Shown piece after piece: positions 6,383 to 12,325 of a stretch of 12,377 nucleotides of DNA. The stretch spans positions 1 to 12,377 of the forward strand of contig CAZKVU010000022.1 in the NCBI GenBank assembly GCA_964556475.1, given 5' to 3'. The notes below the pieces were generated by a model. It was not told the origin of the DNA, searched no databases, and saw nothing but the letters and a program-made list of their open reading frames with translations. The stretch is from CAZKVU01 sp964556475 (GTDB lineage: Bacteria > Patescibacteriota > Microgenomatia > UBA1406 > HO2-37-13b). The position numbers and the translations under genes are program-made. Every line of letters begins with the position of its first letter. The stretch's first letter is position 1.

Positions 6383-7354
6383 TTAATCGACAATTCTTAT
6401 TTTTTTAAAATTCTTTCCACTTATTCCTTCTATATTAATATCCTGCCATTCAAATTTCATTGTCTCAACTTGTTTGGGGGTGAGCACGAGTTCAGCATAT
6501 GAATCACCATTTTTCTGCAATGCACCTACGCCTGCCCAGAATTTTGCATATGAGCGCTTCGTGCTTCCGGTAACTACAGAATCAGCAAAATATGTAGGGC
6601 AGGTCCAAATAATATGTGGATCATCTGCATATCTGCGTAATGTTGGAGTCATAAAAATTGCTTGATGTTCAAGTTCAACCTTCTCACGCCATTCTGGATC
6701 ATCATCTTGCCCAGGTTTCAACTTCACATTCAACTCTGTTGCAGCCTTCATAATGTCGGTTAGTTCAGGAAGTTTATTACCATTCTGGTTAAATAATTCA
6801 GTTTTTGATTTTTCGAGCTCTTTGTAGTAATCCTGTGGGTCGTTAAACATTTCGAAGTGACGCAGATATGAGACGGTTATTTGAGGAGGAATATATGGAT
6901 GGATCCAATCGAGCAACTCCTTGAATGTCTTAGAATATTTATCTGTTTCAGCTCGAGGGACATTATTCATTGTTTCAACTGATATATCTTGTGAAAAATA
7001 TTCATATATCACACCCGGTTCATAAACACTAGCAATATATCGACACCATTGTATAAAGTACGTTAAGCTAAATAATTCCGCCCAATCTATTTCTGGAGCT
7101 TCTTCAAATCGCCACAATTTATTACCTCCAAACATTTGGACAATTCTGATTGGCTTATTTTCCGTCACGGCCAATCTAATAGCTTCTTTTGTGAGCTTAA
7201 CTGCAGGTTCTCCAGGCTTAACTTTTCTGAATTTTTTAGACATGACTTTAGCGTAGATCGCATCCTCAAGTTTACCTTGAGGGATGTTTTCCATGACTAT
7301 TGGTGCTTTCAATGCTTTAATAGTTGAAAGTATGTATTCCTGTGGTGTCATCAT
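6383..7354 (-). CDS. unknown protein encoded directly downstream of tRNA-Cys
   Basis: The protein has 323 aa from ATG 7354, or 322 aa from the adjacent ATG 7351. The frame stays open back to 7432, but that stretch is the tRNA-Cys gene and is not coding. It is soluble, with no signal peptide or membrane helix. Features (numbered from 7354): a helical N-terminus; IRIVQMFGGNKLW (69-81); PEIDWAEL (87-94); IASVYEPGVIYEY (107-119); and a C-terminal half with ADDPHIIWTCPTYF and TKRSYAKFWAGVGAL. The spacing of the FGGNK, PE-WAEL, Y-PG and DxxVETMNN elements faintly recalls the DIT1/PvcA isonitrile-synthase family, but its diagnostic K-PN pattern is not clearly present. Function should be treated as unknown. 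It has no promoter or SD of its own and is presumably co-transcribed with tRNA-Cys. The divergent neighbour is an EamA transporter. Confidence 0.8.
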   Translation of the reverse strand: MMTPQEYILSTIKALKAPIVMENIPQGKLEDAIYAKVMSKKFRKVKPGEPAVKLTKEAIRLAVTENKPIRIVQMFGGNKLWRFEEAPEIDWAELFSLTYFIQWCRYIASVYEPGVIYEYFSQDISVETMNNVPRAETDKYSKTFKELLDWIHPYIPPQITVSYLRHFEMFNDPQDYYKELEKSKTELFNQNGNKLPELTDIMKAATELNVKLKPGQDDDPEWREKVELEHQAIFMTPTLRRYADDPHIIWTCPTYFADSVVTGSTKRSYAKFWAGVGALQKNGDSYAELVLTPKQVETMKFEWQDINIEGISGKNFKKIRIVD

Positions 7355-7357
7355 ATG

Positions 7358-7430
7358 AGATGCGGGCTGGATTTGAACCAACGTCTCTTGCGTTGCAAGC
7401 AAGCGCCTGAGCCAACTCGGCGACCGCATC
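7358..7430 (-). tRNA. tRNA-Cys (GCA anticodon)
   Basis: Read on the minus strand, acceptor GATGCGG (7430-7424) pairs perfectly with CCGCATC (7365-7359). The D-stem is GCC/GGC with a GG-containing loop. The anticodon stem CTTGC/GCAAG encloses TTGCAAC, anticodon GCA. The T-stem GTTGG/CCAGC has loop TTCAAAT. The discriminator is T at 7358, the U73 identity element of cysteine tRNAs. No CCA is encoded; CAT follows and then ATG of the next gene at 7354. The first base lies 7 nt after a perfect -10, so the transcript may begin at or next to the mature 5' end. Confidence 0.95.
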
Positions 7431-7436
7431 ACATCT

Positions 7437-7445
7437 ATTATAACA
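7437..7445 (-). promoter_or_regulatory. extended -10 promoter of tRNA-Cys and the downstream gene
   Basis: On the minus strand TGTTATAAT (7445-7437) is a perfect extended -10. Six bases separate it from G7430, the first base of tRNA-Cys. The predicted RNA start coincides with the mature tRNA 5' end, leaving little or nothing for RNase P to remove. Confidence 0.65.
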
Positions 7446-7481
7446 CTCGAGAAATACCGTAAAGATCATACTTTATCTTAA

Positions 7482-7490
7482 TGCTATAAT
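7482..7490 (+). promoter_or_regulatory. extended -10 promoter of the EamA transporter gene
   Basis: TGCTATAAT is a perfect extended -10 (TATAAT at 7485-7490), ending 5 nt before ATG 7496. The RNA start should fall on the start codon, giving a leaderless mRNA. No -35 or SD is present. Confidence 0.7.
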
Positions 7491-7495
7491 CAACT

Positions 7496-8356
7496 ATGCC
7501 CTACTATGTTTTTGCATGGATAGCAAGTTTATCGTCTGGTTGTATTCTGGTAATTTCTAAATTAACCAGCAAAAAATCTATACAAAATCCTTGGTATTTT
7601 AATTTTCTCTGGACTCTTATAACGGTTATATTCACAATTCCACTTGGGTACATAAACCATGCAGGAATTCCAATTGAATGGTTTTCGATTGTATTTGCTG
7701 CTCTGTTTAGTGTGCTATGGTATGGTGCCTTTATTCTGAGTATGTTTAAGCTTGATGTTTCTACAATCGCACCAATGTTTAATTTCAGAACTATATTCGC
7801 AGTAATCCTTGGAATGATTTTTCTGCAGGAAAATTTTTCAACCATGCAGTTAGGCTTATTTGCCATTGTTATTATTGCCGGCATGTTTGCGACAATAGAT
7901 GAGGATTTTAATATCAAATCTTTTTTCACTCCAGCTATTGGCATCATCCTTACAGCTATGTTATTCCTTGCTATAAATAATGCAATAATTAAGATTGCCG
8001 TTGCTCACAATGGCTTATGGACGACAAACGTGTGGATTGGAATCATAAGCATCGTTTTTGTTTCGTTAACGTACCCTCTTTTCAAGAAAGATATTAAGAA
8101 AATATCAAAAGATCAGATTCTTCCTTTAATGAGTATTGGAGCTTTGCAAACAATTACTAATTTTGCTCTGGCAGCGTCTCTTGCCGTCAATGTGAGCATT
8201 ACGTCGTTGATAATGTCTGTGCCGGTCTCTATGATTTTGGCTGTTATTTTATCTATTATATTCCCTCAGTTGCTCGAGCATCATTCTGGAAAAGTATATG
8301 CCGTCCGGTTTATTGCGACAGCTGTTATGATAATTGCTGCATTGCAGTTATCATAG
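7496..8356 (+). CDS. EamA/DMT-family transporter
   Basis: This is a 286-aa hydrophobic protein with about ten transmembrane helices in two repeats of five, the arrangement and length of EamA (drug/metabolite transporter) proteins of the inner membrane. Repeat one covers about 1-130, including the typical end of helix 4/5, NFRTIFAVILGMIFLQENFS (about 97-116), where a conserved Glu follows LGMIFLQE. A short loop with DEDFNIKS joins repeat two (about 143-286), which contains SITSLIMSVPVSMILAVILS. Substrate is unknown; family members export amino acids, metabolites or drugs. The start is ATG 7496, 5 nt behind a perfect extended -10. It is divergent from tRNA-Cys and converges with the MFS gene across 9 bp. 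Confidence 0.88.
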   Translation: MPYYVFAWIASLSSGCILVISKLTSKKSIQNPWYFNFLWTLITVIFTIPLGYINHAGIPIEWFSIVFAALFSVLWYGAFILSMFKLDVSTIAPMFNFRTIFAVILGMIFLQENFSTMQLGLFAIVIIAGMFATIDEDFNIKSFFTPAIGIILTAMLFLAINNAIIKIAVAHNGLWTTNVWIGIISIVFVSLTYPLFKKDIKKISKDQILPLMSIGALQTITNFALAASLAVNVSITSLIMSVPVSMILAVILSIIFPQLLEHHSGKVYAVRFIATAVMIIAALQLS

Positions 8357-8365
8357 CCAACGCCA

Positions 8366-9672
8366 TTATTTTGCTCTCAAAAACAAATATGCTGGTATCG
8401 TTGCGCATACTGCAAAGAAAGCAGAAATAATAAACACTGAAGTAATTCCGAGATGATCTGCAAAATAGCCTAAAGCAAGCGGAGACAAACCGGTTCCTAA
8501 GCCAGCGAACACGGCATTCAAACTGAATGTCTTCTCATATCCTTCATGATGCTCGGCAGATTCAGCAACCATACTCGTTAGTATCGGCATAGTTCCTTTT
8601 GTAAAAATACCTAGAACAACAGAAGTAAGAACGGTTATGACGATCATATTGCTCTGTGCGAGTATGATAAGAAAAATCGCCATCATTATCTCGGACATTA
8701 TAAATGTCCGACCACTGCCAAATTTATCAACAAGTCTTCCAAGTGCTATCTTGCCAAACATGTTTCCAACAAAAAAAGCAGAGGTAAGAATTCCCAAAAA
8801 TTCAGGTTTAGCTCCTCGTGCAAGNNNNNNNNNNNNNNNNNNNNNNNNNNNNNNNNNNNNNNNNNNNNNNNNNNNNNNNNNNNNNNNNNNNNNNNNNNNN
8901 NNNNNNNNNNNNNNNNNNNNNNNNCAAAAAAAGCAGAGGTAAGAATTCCCAAAAATTCAGGTTTAGCTCCTCGTGCAAGAAGCAGGAAAGGAATAAATAT
9001 AAAGAGAGACTGACTTGCAAAGCAATCAATCAGGAACGTAATTGATGCCAGAGCAAATTTTTTGTGTTTAAGGATATCTCTATATCTCATGTGGTTGCTC
9101 AGTGACTCTTGCGAATAGGCCTTCTCATCATTGTTTCTTTTTGCAATAAGGACGATGTAGAAAATACACCCCAAGAGAACAAATGAACCAAATGATGTAT
9201 ATCGCCATCCAACGTAAGCAATAATGAAAGTGATAATTGATGATATAAGAACTCTGCCTAAATCACCAATGGCTGTAAAATCTCCCAATACTCTCCCTCT
9301 CACTGCCTTTTCTGAATTGTGAGCAATGATAGAGAATGAAATCGGATGAAATAAAGCAAAACCCATCCCGGCTAATATAAATGCTGGAATGAAGAAAATA
9401 AAATGAGGGGCTATTGATGTAAGGAAATAGCCTATTGTGTAGAAAAAAAGTGCTAGAGTAAGTGTTTTGTATCCCCCAATTCGTGCCGCAATTAATCCAG
9501 CTGGAATTGCAAAGAGGACTTCGAAAATGTTAATAGTAGTCCCAAGTAAACCAACTTTTGTTAATGAGATACCGAATTCAAGTGCAATAAAGGGAAGGAA
9601 TAATAATAGACTTGCCTTAAATCCATCGTTGAGTATATGAAGTATATTTAGGGCAAGTAGTTTTTTCAACAT
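8366..9672 (-). CDS. MFS transporter, intact once the N gap is collapsed
   Basis: As written, the gene is interrupted by 100 N (8825-8924) with a 55-bp duplication. Removing the Ns and one copy keeps the frame (base 8925 and base 8770 are both first codon positions) and gives 383 aa, a normal major facilitator length with twelve predicted helices. The N-terminal HILNDGFKASLLLFLPF (about 12-28) resembles the H-x-x-N-D opening of Fsr-like (fosmidomycin-resistance type) transporters. GKIALGRLVDKFGSGR in the second half matches the MFS loop motif G-x-L-x-D-x-x-G-x-R. It probably exports a small molecule across the inner membrane by proton antiport; the substrate is unknown. The ATG at 9672 follows a minus-strand TATAAT by 8 nt, shared with the divergent gene at 9689. 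Confidence 0.87.
8770..8979. other. assembly gap (100 N) inside the MFS gene, flanked by a 55-bp duplication
   Basis: Bases 8770-8824 recur exactly at 8925-8979 on the other side of the Ns (8825-8924). The translated protein shows the same residues (GAKPEFLGILTSAFF) on both sides. This points to two overlapping contigs joined with a nominal gap, not to a biological repeat. Confidence 0.93.
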
Positions 9673-9676
9673 ACAC

Positions 9677-9686
9677 TATAATTATA
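9677..9686. promoter_or_regulatory. bidirectional promoter with palindromic -10 (TATAATTATA)
   Basis: TATAATTATA is a perfect 10-bp palindrome in the 16-bp gap between divergent genes. On the plus strand TATAAT (9677-9682) ends 6 nt before GTG 9689. On the minus strand TATAAT (9686-9681) ends 8 nt before ATG 9672. Each strand therefore has a consensus -10 aimed at a start codon, and both mRNAs would be leaderless or nearly so. Confidence 0.65.
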
Positions 9687-9688
9687 CT

Positions 9689-11416
9689 GTGAAAAAAGCC
9701 TTAAATAGAATTGTGCAACTAATTGATCAAAATAAAAAAATTACTTTTATAGCGGTAATACTACTACTTCTCTACATGGTTTCGTCCTCTCTTAATCCAT
9801 TTGACGGTCAGATGTTCGAATTTCACGATGAAACGCAGTCAGCTCGAATAACAGATTTCGTGATTAACCTAAAGCACTTCCAGATTCCTCCTCGCATTGG
9901 CCCTGAATATTCTTTTAATCTTGGATTTCCTGTTTTTAATTTTTATGCTCCCACTGCATATTGGATAACAAGTATTTTTGCATTATTAGGAGTATCTGAA
10001 ATGGTGGCAGTTAAGCTTTCATTTTTACTTGCGGTCCTTGTTGCGTTCATTGGAATGCTCTACTTACTGACTCGTTTTTTTGACTACTACGCTGGTCTTC
10101 TTGGTTCTGTTGTATATGTAACATCCACTTATATGGCGACAGAGATTGTCATTCGAGGTAATTTAGCTGAGATGTGGTTTTTAGCCCTTTTCCCTTTCGG
10201 ACTTGGTCTACTCGTACAAAATAGTAAATCAAAGAGTGTCCTCTGTCACATTGCATTGACAATTGTTTTGTCACTCCTGTTTACAACTCATAATATGCTT
10301 GGTCTTGTGTCTTTTCCAATCGCCATCATAGCTGCTCTTCTCCTTCCCGATAAAAAGAGAAACTTTCTCGCTATCGCTAATGCTCTTTTAATCGACTCAT
10401 ATTTTTTTATTCCGGCTTTTTTGGAATCCTCATTTGTACAAGCACAAACGCTAGCTAAATTATTTGATTATAGTGAGCACTTTTTATGCTCTTGGCAACT
10501 TTGGTCAGCACATGGATGGCAGTTTGGCGGCTCTTTGAAAGGTTGCGATGCTGACATGATGAGTTTCAAATTAGGCAAACTTCACCTTATTCTAGGAGCG
10601 CTTGGTGTGATATTTCTTTTGTTTAATTTAATACGTCATCAATCAAAACCAAAACAATTTATGAGCACATATGGAATGCATCTATTTTTCGCTTTTATGA
10701 CTGTTGGGTCACTTTTCCTAACACTTTATGCAAGTCAATTCATTTGGGATGCGCTAAAGCCCGTGATGTCGCTTTTTCAATTCCCTTGGAGGTTTCTTGT
10801 ATTTGGTATGTTTGGTGTAGGGTTTTTTTCAGCATATCTTTTTGCTCAATCGAAGAACGCCTTAAGAATACCGATAATTTTCGGAATAATGTTTGTTCTT
10901 TTTATCACCGGATATAAGTACTTTGTTAAGCCGCAAATGCCACATGATCTCTATTATGGCCGTTATGTTGGCAAAGATTATCGAGCAGAGATCTTTGCTT
11001 ATAATGTAAAGGAATATTTGCCAAGAGGTGTGGACTATGATCATTGGCATTATCTTAATCCAACAGAAGCAAATAGGCAGGAGTTAGGGTTTGATAGAAA
11101 CAAGCCAGTTCAGTTTGACGGGCCATATGATATTAAGGAAAATTCATATTTCAACAAGAGGATTGTTGCTCAGGCCGATGGCATGATGTACGTTAATGTT
11201 CACTATTTGCCCTATTGGCAAATTTCTATTAACAGTAAAGAAATAATTCCACAATCTTTTGATAATCTGGCACGACCGTATATTAAAGTCCAGAAAGATG
11301 ATCTAATTAGGGTCAAATACTCACAGACGCCTATGGAAAAAACTGCAAATCTTATGTCATTAATTGGTATTGCTTCACTGCTATTCTTGTATAAGAAAAG
11401 AAAAGCTGGAATTTGA
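9689..11416 (+). CDS. large polytopic membrane protein, PTPS-related/YfhO-like (GT-C-type) family, second member
   Basis: The protein has 575 aa and starts with GTG at 9689. A basic cytoplasmic N-terminus and helix 1 (about 18-33) precede the loop motif FHDETQSARI (45-54, Asp47/Glu48). Then comes FQIPPRIGPEYSFNLGFPVF (64-83) with NFYAPTAYW (84-92). This pattern, an acidic pair followed by a G-x-P-x-F-x-F-Y segment, is typical of PTPS-related and YfhO-like membrane glycosyltransferase-type proteins. About ten helices follow; PWRFLVFGMFGVG parallels PWRMLSAYIF in the protein at 3139-4821. The C-terminal soluble part has YLPYWQISINSKEI and ends in a helix plus a basic KKRKAG tail. The probable role is sugar transfer from a lipid carrier on the outer face of the membrane; the substrate is unknown. 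A secreted protein follows 33 bp later. Confidence 0.77.
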   Translation: MKKALNRIVQLIDQNKKITFIAVILLLLYMVSSSLNPFDGQMFEFHDETQSARITDFVINLKHFQIPPRIGPEYSFNLGFPVFNFYAPTAYWITSIFALLGVSEMVAVKLSFLLAVLVAFIGMLYLLTRFFDYYAGLLGSVVYVTSTYMATEIVIRGNLAEMWFLALFPFGLGLLVQNSKSKSVLCHIALTIVLSLLFTTHNMLGLVSFPIAIIAALLLPDKKRNFLAIANALLIDSYFFIPAFLESSFVQAQTLAKLFDYSEHFLCSWQLWSAHGWQFGGSLKGCDADMMSFKLGKLHLILGALGVIFLLFNLIRHQSKPKQFMSTYGMHLFFAFMTVGSLFLTLYASQFIWDALKPVMSLFQFPWRFLVFGMFGVGFFSAYLFAQSKNALRIPIIFGIMFVLFITGYKYFVKPQMPHDLYYGRYVGKDYRAEIFAYNVKEYLPRGVDYDHWHYLNPTEANRQELGFDRNKPVQFDGPYDIKENSYFNKRIVAQADGMMYVNVHYLPYWQISINSKEIIPQSFDNLARPYIKVQKDDLIRVKYSQTPMEKTANLMSLIGIASLLFLYKKRKAGI

Positions 11417-11432
11417 ATTTTCATATCAATCC

Positions 11433-11441
11433 TGCTAGCAT
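11433..11441 (+). promoter_or_regulatory. possible extended -10 of the secreted-protein gene
   Basis: TGCTAGCAT has the TGn extension and four of six -10 bases (TAGCAT, 11436-11441). It ends 8 nt before ATG 11450, in line with the pattern elsewhere. Read-through from the membrane-protein gene 33 bp upstream is equally possible. Confidence 0.35.
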
Positions 11442-11449
11442 TGAATAAC

Positions 11450-12178
11450 ATGAAGAAGTTTCTTTTTCTACTATTCTTTTTTTTACTGCTCTCACCTATT
11501 TTTTCGCCTGTTCTTTCCAGCACATCACGATTGTATGTTGTGCCTGAAACTAATTTTCAGCGTCCAAACCTGCCGGAATTATATGCTAATGAAGGAAAAA
11601 CGTTTCGACGAGATGGTGTGACAATTACCGTGGTCCCTAATACGATACCGTACGACGTATATTTGACAACAGCAATTTCTGAAAGACTCCAACAGCCTAT
11701 TAGAATTGGAAGGTACTGGCAGGTTACCGATGTATATGAAATGTGGTTCAGATCATTTTTTAATGGGGCTCGGGTTGAAAATGTAAGACAGCAATCTATT
11801 GTTGTTATTCCTTATACTGACGGTGATTTACGCGTTACTGCTTCTGTGTCTCTGCCAGAGGCATCATTGAAAATTGTTTGTTCTCCTGATGGAGGTGAAA
11901 CATGGACAATGGAGCGATCCTCATCTGTTGATTCATCTGCGAAAACTGTATCTGCTTTAACGAAGATTGGCGGCGGTTGTATGCTGATGTCAGGCTTTGT
12001 ACCAGTAAATCAATATAATAATTATCGATCTGTTCGAGGTGCATTTACATCTGCTGACGAAGTTGATTCAATTATTCGACAGGATATATCCGAAGCTCCG
12101 TTATCGACTAGAATCAGTTTTAGTATTCAGTCGGTTATTAACTCTATTGCTTCTCTATTTTCAGATATTTTTAACTAA
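11450..12178 (+). CDS. secreted or cell-surface protein of unknown function
   Basis: The protein has 242 aa from ATG 11450. A TTG at 11441 would add three residues but falls inside the candidate -10. A clear Sec signal peptide is present: MKKFLFLLFFFLLLSPIF, a basic start and a Phe/Leu core, with likely cleavage in the VLSSTS region near residues 22-26. The mature part is predicted mainly beta, with RRDGVTITVVPNTIPYDVYL (about 53-72) and repeated strand-like stretches (QQSIVVIPYTDGDLRVTASV, KIVCSPDGGETWTMERS). Two cysteines lie in the mature chain. A hydrophobic/amphipathic C-terminal helix (SIQSVINSIASLFSDIF) could associate with the membrane. No family is recognised. Its position after the second GT-C-like protein hints at a joint surface role, but only by proximity. 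Confidence 0.75.
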   Translation: MKKFLFLLFFFLLLSPIFSPVLSSTSRLYVVPETNFQRPNLPELYANEGKTFRRDGVTITVVPNTIPYDVYLTTAISERLQQPIRIGRYWQVTDVYEMWFRSFFNGARVENVRQQSIVVIPYTDGDLRVTASVSLPEASLKIVCSPDGGETWTMERSSSVDSSAKTVSALTKIGGGCMLMSGFVPVNQYNNYRSVRGAFTSADEVDSIIRQDISEAPLSTRISFSIQSVINSIASLFSDIFN

Positions 12179-12229
12179 GTTCAACTTTTCAAATCCGCCT
12201 GATAACTGCACCACAAAGCTCAATTCATG

Positions 12230-12235
12230 TATAAT
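12230..12235 (+). promoter_or_regulatory. -10 element of tRNA-Lys
   Basis: A perfect TATAAT, preceded directly by TG, lies 18 nt before the tRNA. The predicted RNA start near 12242 leaves a leader of about 12 nt. No convincing -35 box is seen. Confidence 0.6.
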
Positions 12236-12253
12236 ATAAACGTTTGAAACTCT

Positions 12254-12325
12254 GGTCCGGTAGCTCAATGGTAGAGCAGTTCCCTCTTAAGGAATTGGTT
12301 GTGGGTTCGAGTCCCTCCCGGATCA
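12254..12325 (+). tRNA. tRNA-Lys (CTT anticodon)
   Basis: Acceptor GGTCCGG pairs with CCGGATC (one G-T pair), with discriminator A12325. The D-stem is GCTC/GAGC, and the anticodon stem GTTCC/GGAAT holds loop CTCTTAA with anticodon CTT. The T-arm has the standard loop TTCGAGT, but its stem GTGGG/CCCTC carries a T-T mismatch (12302/12316), which is odd for a working tRNA or could be a base-calling error. No CCA is encoded; CATTG follows. Confidence 0.92.

Noticed and set aside
6357..6383. ACTAG/CTAGT inverted repeat between convergent genes as a terminator
   Set aside because: Only five pairs enclose a 17-nt loop and there is no proper T-tract; too weak to call.
7504..7947. 147-codon minus-strand open frame
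   Set aside because: It lies wholly inside the EamA gene on the other strand, has no promoter pattern and no recognisable protein features.
8637..9045. Plus- and minus-strand open frames crossing the second N gap
   Set aside because: They are out-of-frame shadows of the MFS gene extended by Ns and the duplicated 55 bp.
11212..11523. 103-codon minus-strand open frame spanning the end of the membrane-protein gene and the signal-peptide region
   Set aside because: It is antisense to two well-supported genes; its Lys/Phe-rich start mirrors the hydrophobic signal sequence on the other strand.
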